Origin: an uncultured Roseovarius sp.
GTDB lineage: Bacteria > Pseudomonadota > Alphaproteobacteria > Rhodobacterales > Rhodobacteraceae
Length of the DNA stretch: 64,000 bases
Direction of reading: 5' to 3'
NCBI GenBank assembly: GCA_947496175.1
Contig: CANMBU010000004.1
Location: 88,501 to 152,500 of the forward strand
Positions 46,599-58,444 of the stretch are shown piece by piece; the stretch's first letter is position 1, and every line of letters begins with the position of its first letter. The notes under the pieces are model-generated. The model saw only the letters and a program-made list of their open reading frames with translations, did no database searches and was not told the origin of the DNA. The position numbers and the translations under genes were made by a program.

Positions 46599-47945
46599 GG
46601 CTGCGCCGAAACCTGTGTCGAGCGCGGTCAGCACCCGGTCGATTTCTGCCTCTGTGATGATCAATGGAGGAGACATCAACAGGTTATTTCCCCCGATCCG
46701 TACCATAGCACCGGCTTCATAGGTGGCTTGATGCACGCGTTTGATCGTATCCATGTCCATAGGCGTTTTGCTAGACCGATCGCTGACCAGTTCAATTCCT
46801 GTCATCAACCCATGTCCGCCGCGCACATCGCCGATGATGTCGTATTTTTCCATCAGTTTTTGCACGCCCTCAAAGAGTTGCGCACCTCTCGCCGCAGCGT
46901 TTGTTTTGGTGTCCAGTCGCAGTGTCTCCGACAGGCACGCGACGACGGCTGCTGCGCCTACGGGGTGGGCGGAGTAAGTATAACCTGTCCAAATCGCGCC
47001 ATCTGCCCTGGCGCTCTCAAACACATCAGCCACCTTGTCCCCGACGAGCACGCCACCGACCGGAAAGTAGGCGCTGGTGATGCCTTTTGCGACGGTCATC
47101 ATGTCTGGCTGAACACCCCAATGCCGCGCACCGGTCCAGTCACCGGTACGCCCAAAGCCACAGATCACTTCATCTGAGATCATCAGGATACCGTAGCGGT
47201 CACAGACCTCGCGCATATGCGTCATGAAAGACGCATCCGGCACAATCACACCGCCTGCGCCCTGAATAGGTTCCATGATGAAGGCCGCAATCGTGCTCGG
47301 ATCCTGAAATTCAATCTCATCCACAAAGGCGGCCGCAATTTTCTCGGCAAGCTTGACGGGATCAGTTTCGTCGTAGGGATTGCGATAAGGATACGGGCTC
47401 GGCAGATGGAAACAGCCAGGCAGAAGAGGCTCATAAGTGATCCGGAATCTGTTGTTGCCGTTCACAGACGCGCCGCCCCAATGGGTGCCGTGATAGCCTT
47501 TCTTCAGGCTGATGAACTTGGTGCGCGTGTGTTCCCCCCGTAGCCGATGATACTGCCGCGCCATGCGCAAAGCGGTGTCTACGGCGTCGGATCCGCCCGA
47601 GGTGAAGAACACCCGCGTCATGCCGTCTTCGGCAAAGAACTCCTGTACCGCATAAGAGGCCTCAATTGCCGGAGGGTTCGAGGTGCCAGCGAAGGCGGAG
47701 TAATAGGGCAGTTCCCAAAGCTGATCGGAAATCGCCTGTTTGATCGCGTCGTTGGAATACCCCAGATTGGTGCACCACAGACCGCCCACGGCATCCACGG
47801 TGCGATGCCCGTCGAGGTCAATAATCTCGACGCCCTCGGCTCCCTTGATGATTTTTGGTGCATGGGCCTGCTGTTCACCCGGATGACCCATGGGATGCCA
47901 AATGTGGCGCGCATTCATTTCACGCAGGAAATTGTCATCTTTCAT
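46596..47945 (-). CDS. Class III omega-amino acid:pyruvate-type aminotransferase
   Basis: 449 residues. HIWHPMGHPGEQQAHAP at the start, SGGSDAVDTALRMARQY, ISDEVICGFGRTGDW (cofactor Asp) and TVAKGITSAYFPVGG with the PLP Lys define a class III enzyme of the omega-aminotransferase/taurine-pyruvate/putrescine type. GGAGG 5 bp before ATG 47945 fixes the start. The C-terminus ends in a palindromic repeat. Acts on a terminal amine in the cytoplasm; donor not clear. Confidence 0.9.
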   Translation of the reverse strand: MKDDNFLREMNARHIWHPMGHPGEQQAHAPKIIKGAEGVEIIDLDGHRTVDAVGGLWCTNLGYSNDAIKQAISDQLWELPYYSAFAGTSNPPAIEASYAVQEFFAEDGMTRVFFTSGGSDAVDTALRMARQYHRLRGEHTRTKFISLKKGYHGTHWGGASVNGNNRFRITYEPLLPGCFHLPSPYPYRNPYDETDPVKLAEKIAAAFVDEIEFQDPSTIAAFIMEPIQGAGGVIVPDASFMTHMREVCDRYGILMISDEVICGFGRTGDWTGARHWGVQPDMMTVAKGITSAYFPVGGVLVGDKVADVFESARADGAIWTGYTYSAHPVGAAAVVACLSETLRLDTKTNAAARGAQLFEGVQKLMEKYDIIGDVRGGHGLMTGIELVSDRSSKTPMDMDTIKRVHQATYEAGAMVRIGGNNLLMSPPLIITEAEIDRVLTALDTGFGAA

Positions 47946-48157
47946 GAGAGCCTCCAAGACCTGATGCAAATTTGATCAAATTCTGACAGCGCCAAGCGAG
48001 TCTGTCCAGAGGGCGCGCGTATTGGGTGCGGCACAGAGGTGCAGGCCGCACGTCGCCCGGCAGACCAGGGAGATCATTTTTCGTCTGATTGATGGAGGTC
48101 AAAAGCCGCAAGGCAAAAGTCAATTAAACTCACTTCAAACAACTGGAGACAACGTTC

Positions 48158-48565
48158 ATGAAACACATTCTCGCCGCCATCGACGGATCCGAGGCGTCCT
48201 TTCGGGCGCTGGCACATGCCGCAGAGCTTGCAAGCCTGTTGAACGCAGAACTGACAATCCTGATTGTCCGTCTGGTCATTGTCGGGCGCAGGGATGTTTA
48301 TGCCGCAGTAAGCAAGGAGGATGTCGATAAAATTCAAAACCAGGCTCGGGATTCTGCGCTTTCGGCAGGTGCGACAAAGGTTTCGGTTGTCGTCGCGTCA
48401 TCGCGGGATACGGCATTCAAGATCGTGGATGTTGCGATAGAGAAAGATGCTGATCTGATCGTGATGGGCGCGTCCGGGAAAGGAGGGTTCAAGGCCTTCG
48501 TGCTGGGGTCGGTATCACAGGATGTGCTCAAGAAATCAGCCTGTCCGGTGACCATTGTTCATTGA
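48158..48565 (+). CDS. Universal stress protein (UspA family)
   Basis: 135 residues. HILAAIDGSEASFRALAHAAELA at the N-terminus and the ATP-binding G-x2-G-x9-G-S type motif in MGASGKGGFKAFVLGSVS, then SACPVTIVH. Likely an ATP-binding USP in stress adaptation. Followed by a terminator shared with rpmJ. Confidence 0.92.
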   Translation: MKHILAAIDGSEASFRALAHAAELASLLNAELTILIVRLVIVGRRDVYAAVSKEDVDKIQNQARDSALSAGATKVSVVVASSRDTAFKIVDVAIEKDADLIVMGASGKGGFKAFVLGSVSQDVLKKSACPVTIVH

Positions 48566-48590
48566 AAGAAGCAAGACGAGGCTTTCAAAG

Positions 48591-48620
48591 AAAAACCCCG
48601 CCAGACTGGCGGGGTCTTTC
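48591..48620. terminator. Bidirectional terminator between usp and rpmJ
   Basis: CCCCGCCA (48596-48603)/TGGCGGGG (48607-48614) with loop GAC, flanked by A-run on the left and TCTTTCTTT on the right, placed between convergent genes. Confidence 0.9.
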
Positions 48621-48639
48621 TTTGTCAACGCAGGTTGGC

Positions 48640-48765
48640 TTAGCCTTGGCGGGCTTTGAACCGGCGCTGGGTTTTGTTGATCACGTAGACGCGGCCTTTG
48701 CGGCGCACGACGCGGCAATCGCGGTGACGGTTCTTCAGGGACCGCAGCGAATTCTTGACCTTCAT
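48640..48765 (-). CDS. rpmJ: 50S ribosomal protein L36 (Zn-independent form)
   Basis: 41 residues. [20 protein letters not shown], then [21 protein letters not shown]. It keeps the L36 pattern but has only one Cys and lacks the canonical zinc ligands, thus the C-minus paralogue. AAAGGAGACGACCG precedes the ATG. Too short to be listed among long frames, but the match to L36 is clear. Confidence 0.95.
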   Translation of the reverse strand: MKVKNSLRSLKNRHRDCRVVRRKGRVYVINKTQRRFKARQG

Positions 48766-48840
48766 CGGTCGTCTCCTTTGTCGTGGCGCGGGCTTGCGCC
48801 GGGGTTAACGGGTGTGCCGCCTGAGGCGTCACAACAAATA

Positions 48841-48915
48841 TGGTGGGCGATACAAGGATCGAACTTGTGACCCCTTCGATGTCAACGAAGTGCTCTACCG
48901 CTGAGCTAATCGCCC
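48841..48915 (-). tRNA. tRNA-Val(GAC)
   Basis: 75 nt with an encoded CCA. Acceptor GGGCGAT/ATCGCCC, anticodon stem CTTCG/CGAAG around loop TTGACAT (anticodon GAC), T-arm ACAAG-TTCGATC-CTTGT. Confidence 0.97.
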
Positions 48916-49056
48916 GTTCACGTCACCGCTTCACATGCCCCAAATAAAGAGGGGCGCGGGAAACCGCGCCGGTGAGCCGTGTCTATAAAAGGAGTCGAGG
49001 ACTGGATCAAGGGCTTTTAGATTGCCAATTTCGCTCTATTATGGCGTGTAGGAGAA

Positions 49057-49923
49057 ATGATGACCAACACTGCGTTTTCGCTGACACGTCCCAATCGTCG
49101 GACCACATCGGTGGTCTTTGCCTCGCCGCATAGTGGCCGGGGATATTCGTCGCATTTCCTGCGCCGCTCGATGTTGAACGAAAAAGCGATCCGAAGCTCG
49201 GAGGATGCGTTTGTCGATCAGCTCTTTGAGGTGGCTCCGCAGTTTGGGGCATCTCTGATTACTGCGACTGTGCCGCGCGCCTTTGTTGATTTGAACCGCA
49301 GTATCGAAGAGCTTGACCCAGCGCTCATTGATGGCGTGCGTAAGGGTGGGCATAATCCTCGCGTGTCGTCAGGTTTGGGGGTTATCCCGCGCGTTGTGGC
49401 CAATGGGCAGGCGATTTACAGCGGCAAGATCACCCTGGCCGAGGCGCAACAGAGGCTTGAACGCTACTGGGCACCTTATCACACCGCGCTTCGGACAGAA
49501 CTTGACCAGGCGCATGAAACATTTGGAGAGGCCATTTTGATTGATTGTCACTCCATGCCGCATGAGGCGATGGATTCTGTCGTGCGCACAGGGATCAAAC
49601 GGCCAGAGATTGTATTGGGTGACAGGTTTGGTGCTGCGGCCAGTGAAGCCATTGTAGATCGTATTGAAGCGGCCTTTGTTCACGCCGGGTTCGCGGTCAC
49701 GCGAAACACGCCTTTTGCCGGGGCATTTATCACTCAGAACTACGGAAGACCGGCAAATGATAGGCATGCAATACAGATTGAAATCGATCGCGCGCTTTAC
49801 ATGAACGAAAAAACAATTCGCCCGAATGCGGAGTTTGCAACGTTTAAACGTCGCCTGCAGGCAATTATCGCGGATATTGCCCGGATCGGTCGACCCGAGG
49901 CACAGCCGCTGGCAGCCGAGTAA
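49057..49923 (+). CDS. N-formylglutamate amidohydrolase
   Basis: 288 residues. Hydrolyses N-formylglutamate or similar. Motifs SPHSGRGYS, PRAFVDLNRS, LIDCHSMPH (metal-binding) and FITQNYGRP match the family. Usually in histidine degradation, but no hut genes are adjacent, so it may instead deformylate another acyl amino acid. TAGGAGAA precedes ATG; ATG 49060 is also possible. Nearly abuts the convergent dinB gene. Confidence 0.9.
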   Translation: MMTNTAFSLTRPNRRTTSVVFASPHSGRGYSSHFLRRSMLNEKAIRSSEDAFVDQLFEVAPQFGASLITATVPRAFVDLNRSIEELDPALIDGVRKGGHNPRVSSGLGVIPRVVANGQAIYSGKITLAEAQQRLERYWAPYHTALRTELDQAHETFGEAILIDCHSMPHEAMDSVVRTGIKRPEIVLGDRFGAAASEAIVDRIEAAFVHAGFAVTRNTPFAGAFITQNYGRPANDRHAIQIEIDRALYMNEKTIRPNAEFATFKRRLQAIIADIARIGRPEAQPLAAE

Positions 49924-49924
49924 C

Positions 49925-51178
49925 CTAGCGCAACGACCGCCCCTTGAGAATCGCGTCTGGTCCAAACCGGGCCCGAATTTCGTCTGTCGCGCGTTCTGCT
50001 TCTCCACGCTGGCGGGCCTGGGGATCAAGCAGGTCGCCCGAGGTGTCCGCGGCGGTTTCTGGCCAAAGCTCTGAAATACCAATGCCGATAAGGCGGTAGG
50101 GCTGATCTGGTTCGACCTGATCGTAGAGTGCGCGTGCGGTCCGATAAATCGCATCGGCCAGCTGCGTGGGATCGCGAAGCGCCAGTCTCCGGGTCAGGAG
50201 TGAGTGATCGGCTCGTTTGAGCTTCAGTGTCACAACGCGACCGGCCAGAGCTCGGGCCTTCGCGCGGTCGGCCACATTCTCGGCCAGCCGCCAGATATGG
50301 CCATCAAGGATGTCGGTGTCCGTTGTATCTTCAGAAAAAGTGGTCTCATTCGAGATTGATTTGACAGGAGCATTGGCCGAAACGCGGCGGTGGTCTTGCC
50401 CGCGAGCCAGATGCCAGAGCCGCTCACCCATGGCGCCAAAACGGGCGGTGAGGTCTATCTTGTCCCACCGCAACAAATCGCTAAATCGCCGAATTCCCGC
50501 TTTTTCAAGCGATGCGCGGGTGGCCTGGCCCACGCCCCAGATCAAGGTAACAGGTTGGTCATGCAGAAAAGCGGCTGTTTCAGCTTGCCCGATGACGGAA
50601 AAACCGCGCGGCTTGTCGAGATCAGACGCAATCTTGGCGAGGAACTTATTATGGCTGAGGCCAATAGAGCCGGTGAGGCCCAGGTCACTCTTCATGCGCT
50701 GAACCAGCCGGGCCAGCATAATGGCGGGCGGGGCGCCATGCAGGCGGGCCGTTCCGGTGAGATCGAGGAAGGCTTCATCAAGCGACAACGGCTCGATATC
50801 AGGTGTGAGCTCTTTCATCATCTCGCGGATTTGCTTTGAAACCTCCGCATAGACGGACATGCGTGGTTTGAGAACCACAGCATCAGGGCACAGCTTGAGC
50901 GCCTGAAACATTGGCATGGCCGAGCGCACGCCGCGAATGCGCGCTACATAACATGCCGTTGAAACCACGCCCCGCCGCCCGCCGCCGATGATGAGGGGTT
51001 TGGATTCCAACTCGGGGTTGTCGCGTTTCTCGACACTGGCATAGAAGGCATCGCAATCCATGTGCGCTATGGAGAGATCAAAGAGTTCCGGGTGCGAGAG
51101 CACGCGAGGGCTCCGGCAAGCGGGGCAGCGCGTGCCAGTTTCAAAAGGATGCAGGCAATCTCGGCAGAAGGCAGGCAT
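49925..51178 (-). CDS. dinB: DNA polymerase IV (Y family)
   Basis: 417 residues. Error-prone translesion polymerase. A short N-terminal segment with two CxxC pairs (FCRDCLHPFETGTRCPACRSPRV) precedes the palm: AHMDCDAFYASVE and SLDEAFLDLTG hold the catalytic acidic residues; GLSHNKFLAKIASDLDKP follows. No LexA box (GTTC-N7-GTTC) was visible upstream, so SOS control is not supported. Confidence 0.95.
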   Translation of the reverse strand: MPAFCRDCLHPFETGTRCPACRSPRVLSHPELFDLSIAHMDCDAFYASVEKRDNPELESKPLIIGGGRRGVVSTACYVARIRGVRSAMPMFQALKLCPDAVVLKPRMSVYAEVSKQIREMMKELTPDIEPLSLDEAFLDLTGTARLHGAPPAIMLARLVQRMKSDLGLTGSIGLSHNKFLAKIASDLDKPRGFSVIGQAETAAFLHDQPVTLIWGVGQATRASLEKAGIRRFSDLLRWDKIDLTARFGAMGERLWHLARGQDHRRVSANAPVKSISNETTFSEDTTDTDILDGHIWRLAENVADRAKARALAGRVVTLKLKRADHSLLTRRLALRDPTQLADAIYRTARALYDQVEPDQPYRLIGIGISELWPETAADTSGDLLDPQARQRGEAERATDEIRARFGPDAILKGRSLR

Positions 51179-51288
51179 GGGACCTATCGGTTTGGCGGTG
51201 CAGTGTAATGTACGACGGACCCTGCCCGAGCGAAAGTGCTTGGGGTTGATGCTGGAGTTTGAGTATTTGGAGAACAGTGAAAGACGGG

Positions 51289-51996
51289 TTAGCCCGCGAT
51301 GTCCCTCAGGATGTTTTGCGCGGCCTGTCGTGGGTTCTCGGCGGCCCAGATCGGGCGGCCTACGACGATATGATCAGCGCCGTCCGAAAGGGCCTGGGCC
51401 GGGGTGGCGACGCGTTTTTGGTCACCCAGTGCGGTGCCTATGGGGCGAACGCCGGGCGTGACGATGAGCTTGCCCTCGGCTTCAGGCAGGGCGCGAATGA
51501 GCGCGGCTTCTTGCGGTGAGGCGATGACACCGTCTGCACCGGCCTCAAACGCCCGCGCAGCGCGGGTGATCACCAGATCGGTTATGTCGCCCGGAGAGAT
51601 CAGCGCGGCGTCGAGATCGGTGCGGTCAAGCGACGTCAGGACGGTCACGGCAAGAATTTTCATCTCCTTCCCGCCGGCACCTTCGCAGGCGGCGCGCACC
51701 ACATGTGGATCGCCGTGCACGGTCAGGAAATCGAGATCAAACTGAGCAAGCCCGCGCACGGCATTTTCGACCGTGGCGCCGATGTCGAAGAGTTTGAGGT
51801 CCATGAAAACACGTTTTCCATGATCCTGTTTCAGCTCATTGGCCAGGGCAAGTCCGCCGCCGGTGAGCATACCAAGCCCAATCTTATAGAACGAGACCGC
51901 ATCGCCAAGCTGCTCCGTCAGCTGCAGACCCGCCAACGCATTGGGCAAGTCTATGGCCACAATCAAACGGTCGTCAGAGGGCGGTGAGAGCGACAT
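51289..51996 (-). CDS. pyrF: Orotidine 5'-phosphate decarboxylase
   Basis: 235 residues. Last step of UMP synthesis. Motifs LIVAIDLPN, FMDLKLFDIGATVENA (catalytic Lys/Asp array) and VTPGVRP. ATG 51996, with GGAG upstream, matches the family N-terminus. Precedes dinB in the same direction with a 110-bp gap. Confidence 0.97.
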   Translation of the reverse strand: MSLSPPSDDRLIVAIDLPNALAGLQLTEQLGDAVSFYKIGLGMLTGGGLALANELKQDHGKRVFMDLKLFDIGATVENAVRGLAQFDLDFLTVHGDPHVVRAACEGAGGKEMKILAVTVLTSLDRTDLDAALISPGDITDLVITRAARAFEAGADGVIASPQEAALIRALPEAEGKLIVTPGVRPIGTALGDQKRVATPAQALSDGADHIVVGRPIWAAENPRQAAQNILRDIAG

Positions 51997-52072
51997 GGCG
52001 CAGGCTCCAGCTTGCATGAACTTGCGCTCTTTTTGCGGCCATGACCCTCGCGGTCAACCCACCTTTAGGATT

Positions 52073-52327
52073 TTACGCGGCCAAGGCCGGGGTTTGTGCA
52101 GCGCGCAGGACCTGCGAGTACAGTGTCTTGGTTTGTGATTCATGCTGGTCGCGGGCCTTTTGAACGAGGCTGCGTGCAACCAGTGCATAATCCGCGTGCA
52201 ACGGGGCTTTGACATGCACAGGGTAGTTGTACACCCAGACCTCATCACGGATGCGAACAGAGGCCTCAAAGCCTTCTATTTCTGGATTGTAGCGGATTGT
52301 GTCGAATGCCAGGGCTTCGATGATCAT
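52073..52327 (-). CDS. Conserved-looking small protein of unknown function
   Basis: 84 residues. Begins MIIEALAFDTIRYNPEIEGFEA, followed by charged and aromatic residues (VWVYNYPVHV) and an Ala/Gln-rich tail. No signal peptide or membrane helix. AAGGAGCAGTCCC before the ATG gives a strong RBS and makes it a likely gene. Lies between pyrF and clpB (divergent). Function not recognised. Confidence 0.7.
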   Translation of the reverse strand: MIIEALAFDTIRYNPEIEGFEASVRIRDEVWVYNYPVHVKAPLHADYALVARSLVQKARDQHESQTKTLYSQVLRAAQTPALAA

Positions 52328-52473
52328 GGGACTGCTCCTTGTCTTTCAGGTCTGAATACCTGTGGATAACTATGTGAGTAATTGGGTCCGCTTCGGCTCT
52401 ATTGCAATAGAACTCACGGTTTCGTGCTAGAGACTTGAATCAGCGCGATTTTGTCGTGATGGGGCGGCGTGGT

Positions 52474-52502
52474 CTTGATTATAACAGACGCGTTACCCAT
52501 CT
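52474..52502 (+). promoter_or_regulatory. Sigma-32 (RpoH)-type heat-shock promoter of clpB
   Basis: CTTGATT (52474-52480), 15-bp spacer, CCCATCT (52496-52502): matches the CTTGAAA-N13-15-CCCATnT heat-shock consensus at nearly every conserved base. Transcription would start about 70 bp upstream of clpB. Confidence 0.75.
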
Positions 52503-52582
52503 TTGTTAATGAGGTTCCCGACCGGTGTATGCCTATTGCTGGGTGCGCCAAAGGCGGAACGCTTATGAGAAGGAGAGCTGGG

Positions 52583-55201
<2,619 letters not shown>

Positions 55202-55207
55202 CACTGG

Positions 55208-55238
55208 GCCCCCGCCTTTGACAGAGGTGGGGGTTTTG
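55208..55238 (+). terminator. Terminator of clpB
   Basis: CCCCCGCCT/GAGGTGGGGG hairpin (one G-T pair) followed by TTTT, 8 bp after the clpB stop. Confidence 0.88.
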
Positions 55239-55283
55239 GTTGCGCCTGTGGCGCATGGGGTATTTGCGACAAGAAAGAAACTC
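55239..55283 (+). repeat. Dispersed intergenic repeat, GGGGTATTT...GACAAGAAAGAA type, copy 2
   Basis: Matches 11632-11669 at GCCT--GGCG and GGGGTATTT--GACAAGAAAGAA. Lies just after the clpB terminator. Confidence 0.55.
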
Positions 55284-55292
55284 AGGGTTTTG

Positions 55293-55316
55293 GAAACAAT
55301 GGATTTATATTGTTTC
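55293..55316. repeat. Inverted repeat upstream of the glycan cassette
   Basis: GAAACAAT (55293-55300) and ATTGTTTC (55309-55316), perfect 8-bp arms with an 8-base spacer, about 130 bp before the first cassette gene. A nearby GGAAACAAC is a further half-site, so a regulator could bind here. Confidence 0.5.
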
Positions 55317-55448
55317 TGGATCGGAAACAACTTTTGTGATTCAACACGAGTGTTGCACCGGTTTGCTGCGCAAGCCTATAGTGCTCAAAAGGCAGTTGGG
55401 CCTGGGATTTTACCGGGCATTTGAACGTAGCTTCTATAAGACCGGGTC

Positions 55449-57473
55449 ATGGCAGAGCAGGACACCGAGACATCAGACGCACCGGAGCTGCCGCTCTGGT
55501 TCGACGAAATTCGTCCAGGGGGCGACGCAGAAGGGTTCCTGGAACGCCGTCTGCGCCATTCGCTTTTGTTTGTCAAAAGACCGGTGAAGCGGCTGTTGGT
55601 GACATTTGATAATCTGTCGAATGTAAATGACCGGTCGCCAGGACGTGAGCCATGGGCCTTTAAATATGCCAAGGACATCAGCATTTCGCATCTGGGCGTG
55701 ATGGCGCATGTCGCAGATTGGTATCGCGACTCGGATTTGATCGAACGTTTCCAGAAATTGGCCGATGAGGGATTTTTCGAGGGTTATGACCGGGTCATTT
55801 TTGCAGGTGTGTCCATGGGTGGATACGCCGCCATCGCGTTTGGCTCACTGGTGCCCGGTGCGCATGTGATTTCGGTCAACCCGCAGAGCACGCTCGATAC
55901 TGATCTTGTTCCATGGGAAACGCGGTATGAGGGCGGCCGGCGGCAGGACTGGACGCTGCCTTTGTCGGACGCGTCGAAATTTACCGCCAAGCTGGAGCGG
56001 GTTAACATCTTTTATGACCCGTATCATGAGTTGGACAAACAGCACGTGAGCCGGTTTGAAGGTGACAATATTCGTGTCTTTAATTGCCGTCATTCAAACC
56101 ACAAAACAGCAGTGTTCCTGCGCAAGATAAACGCACTTAAACCGGTGATGAACGCTGTGATTTTTGATGAGCTCGATGACGTGGAGTTTTATCGACTCTA
56201 CCGAGGGCGACGAGATCTGAAATGGTATCGTGGGGCTGTCGCTGGGTATTTCAGTGAAAAGGGTCGCGACGAGACGGCGGATCGCTTTACAAAAATGTTT
56301 CGCAAGCGCTTGCGCGCGTTGGTACGTCAGCAAGAGCGCGCTGCTAGTGCGGCGCAGGATGGACTAGAGGTCAAAGAAGACACAATCCAGCCTGCGCTAA
56401 TTCCGGACTTTGAAACCGTTTCCGCCGCGAAGACTCTCGCGCCGCGCAAGAATGAGCGCTGTGGCATCGTAACGACGATGAAGAACGAAGGCCCTTTCAT
56501 GCTCGAATGGGTTGCCTACCATAGGGCTCTGGGATTCACAGATTTCCTTGTTTTCACAAACGATTGCGATGATGGCACTGACAGGATCGGCATGCGTCTG
56601 GAAGAGCTTGGTTTGGCAAAGCACATCGACAACAAATTCAAGAAGGGTTCCAGCCCACAGCGGTCTGCGTTGCGCCGCACCTTGAAGGAAGATTTTTACA
56701 CCGAGTGCGACTGGGTGATGTGCGCAGATTGCGATGAGTTTCTGAACATTCGCGTCGGTGATCGGCGCTTGCCGGATCTGTTCGAGGCAACAGGGACGGC
56801 AGACGCGATTTCCTTTTGCTGGAAGATTTTCGGTTGTGGCGACAAAGTCAGCTACGAGGAAAATCTGGTCACGGAGCAGTTCATCTGGAGCGCACCGGAA
56901 GACTATCGCGACAAGTACCGGGCGTTGGGGTTAAAATCCATGTTTCGGCCCGGTCGAGGTGCCAACCGTTTCGGAGTACACCGTCCGAAGTTCGATAAAG
57001 GGCGCCCTGAAGGTTTCGTTTGGAAAGACGCCGGCGGGCAATTGATGCCGGAGGCGTATTTCCAAACAGGTTGGTCGGCTTGGGGTGGGTTTCGACACGA
57101 CTTTGCGAGATTGCATCATTACTCGGTGCGTTCGATCGACAGTTTCTTGGTAAAGCGCGACCGTGGGCGGACCAACCATGTTGATCGGGATCAAGGCGTT
57201 GCATATTGGGCGGATATGAACCTCAACATGGAAGAAGATCGGTCGCTATTGCCGACGGTGGAGCGCACACGAGAAGAGTTCGAGAAACTGTTGAAAGACC
57301 CTCAACTGTTGCGGCTGCATGCTGAGGCATGTGCGTGGCATCGCGCCAAGATTGCCGCGTTGAAATCCAATGGAGATTGGGCTGAATTTCATAAGCTGCT
57401 GCAGAAAATCAATCCACCCGGGCAGAATCCGGAAGATAGCGTCGACTTAGTCAAAGAGCAGTTGACCGGATGA
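55449..57473 (+). CDS. Hydrolase-like domain fused to family 2-type glycosyltransferase
   Basis: 674 residues. The N-terminal ~250 residues look like an alpha/beta-hydrolase: RVIFAGVSMGGYAAIAFGS has a G-x-S-x-G-G nucleophile elbow (Ser about 122), and CRHSNHKTAVFL could bring the His. A linker of about 80 residues leads to a GT2-like domain (from ~335): IVTTMKNEGPFMLEWVAYHRALGF and the D-x-D site WVMCADCDEFLNI, with a FRHDFARLHHY end. Probably adds a sugar to a surface polymer and removes or transfers an acyl group. Overlaps the next gene by ATGA. Function unproven; fusion clear. Confidence 0.72.
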   Translation: MAEQDTETSDAPELPLWFDEIRPGGDAEGFLERRLRHSLLFVKRPVKRLLVTFDNLSNVNDRSPGREPWAFKYAKDISISHLGVMAHVADWYRDSDLIERFQKLADEGFFEGYDRVIFAGVSMGGYAAIAFGSLVPGAHVISVNPQSTLDTDLVPWETRYEGGRRQDWTLPLSDASKFTAKLERVNIFYDPYHELDKQHVSRFEGDNIRVFNCRHSNHKTAVFLRKINALKPVMNAVIFDELDDVEFYRLYRGRRDLKWYRGAVAGYFSEKGRDETADRFTKMFRKRLRALVRQQERAASAAQDGLEVKEDTIQPALIPDFETVSAAKTLAPRKNERCGIVTTMKNEGPFMLEWVAYHRALGFTDFLVFTNDCDDGTDRIGMRLEELGLAKHIDNKFKKGSSPQRSALRRTLKEDFYTECDWVMCADCDEFLNIRVGDRRLPDLFEATGTADAISFCWKIFGCGDKVSYEENLVTEQFIWSAPEDYRDKYRALGLKSMFRPGRGANRFGVHRPKFDKGRPEGFVWKDAGGQLMPEAYFQTGWSAWGGFRHDFARLHHYSVRSIDSFLVKRDRGRTNHVDRDQGVAYWADMNLNMEEDRSLLPTVERTREEFEKLLKDPQLLRLHAEACAWHRAKIAALKSNGDWAEFHKLLQKINPPGQNPEDSVDLVKEQLTG

Positions 57474-58411
57474 CGGAGCCTTATGTCATTTTGCATGGTG
57501 GATTCCATAAGACGGCGACCAGTCACATTCAATCGACACTGGGTCGGAATGCGGGCTACCTTGAACGCAATGGTGTCCTGTACGTTCATCATCGTGACAC
57601 GCGAAAAGAGCTGACTGTACCGTGTCAGCTCTACGTGTATGAAAAACAGGGTCTGAACTACCGCACCAAATACAGCGAAAAGGAATTGGCTGAAAAGACA
57701 GCTGCTTTTTTCGACGGCCTTTTGAAGACGAAGCACAAGATCAAACGGATTGTTTTTTCAGACGAGAATTTGGCCGGACATTGCGGGCATTGTGTGAAGC
57801 GTGGGCTGCTTTACCTGTGGCGAGACCAATTGATCGCGACATTTGCGTCTCAATTTCCGTGGCCCGTGCGCGAGGTGCATCTAGGGGTGCGCAACTATGC
57901 GGACTTTTTTGCGTCTGCTTATGTGGAGTATCTGCGGTCTGTCACAAGTGCAAACTTCATAAATGAAACCGTCATGCGCACCCGTGTAATGGAACACATG
58001 CCAAACTGGATGAAAGTGCTCAGAGTCATCAAGAAGTGTTTTCCTGAGGCGCAGATTCATGTTTGGCGGTTCGAGGATTTTCAAAGCATCGACAGTCGGA
58101 TCTTAGCCAATTTGTGCGGCCCTGGGGTAGATATCGGGAAATTGAAGCAACCCAAAAACAAGAACAAGCGCCCAACCGCAAGTGGCCGCGCGGTCGAAGA
58201 GTTGATTGCCATGATTTACCGGGACGGGGCCGAGTCGGCCTTGGCGAACCGGGTCGCTTTGCAGGAAAAGTATCCTCGGGGAGCAGAGTTTGGTGGATAT
58301 GATCCATGGACGGCTTCTGAGCGGGCACATTTGTCACGAATGTATGACAGAGATATTGCGGACATCAAAACAAACCCGGACTTCAGCCTTGTTGAGGTCG
58401 AACATGCATGA
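57470..58411 (+). CDS. Sulfotransferase-like protein
   Basis: 313 residues. N-terminal P-loop-like motif YVILHGGFHKTATSHIQSTL resembles the 5'-phosphosulfate-binding loop of PAPS-dependent sulfotransferases. A second family feature, the 3'-phosphate-binding RNYADFFASAYVEY segment, is present near residue 140. Starts in an ATGA overlap with the glycosyltransferase gene, so they are translationally coupled. May sulfate a glycan made by its neighbours. Confidence is limited since the family is divergent. Confidence 0.65.
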   Translation: MTEPYVILHGGFHKTATSHIQSTLGRNAGYLERNGVLYVHHRDTRKELTVPCQLYVYEKQGLNYRTKYSEKELAEKTAAFFDGLLKTKHKIKRIVFSDENLAGHCGHCVKRGLLYLWRDQLIATFASQFPWPVREVHLGVRNYADFFASAYVEYLRSVTSANFINETVMRTRVMEHMPNWMKVLRVIKKCFPEAQIHVWRFEDFQSIDSRILANLCGPGVDIGKLKQPKNKNKRPTASGRAVEELIAMIYRDGAESALANRVALQEKYPRGAEFGGYDPWTASERAHLSRMYDRDIADIKTNPDFSLVEVEHA

Positions 58412-58444
58412 GCCGCTGAGTTGACCAAGAAGACGGAACAGTAA

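Noticed and set aside
51179..51288. Possible LexA box (GTTC-N7-GTTC) before dinB
   Set aside because: Only one GTTC half-site is present on the minus strand; the second half does not follow at the required spacing.
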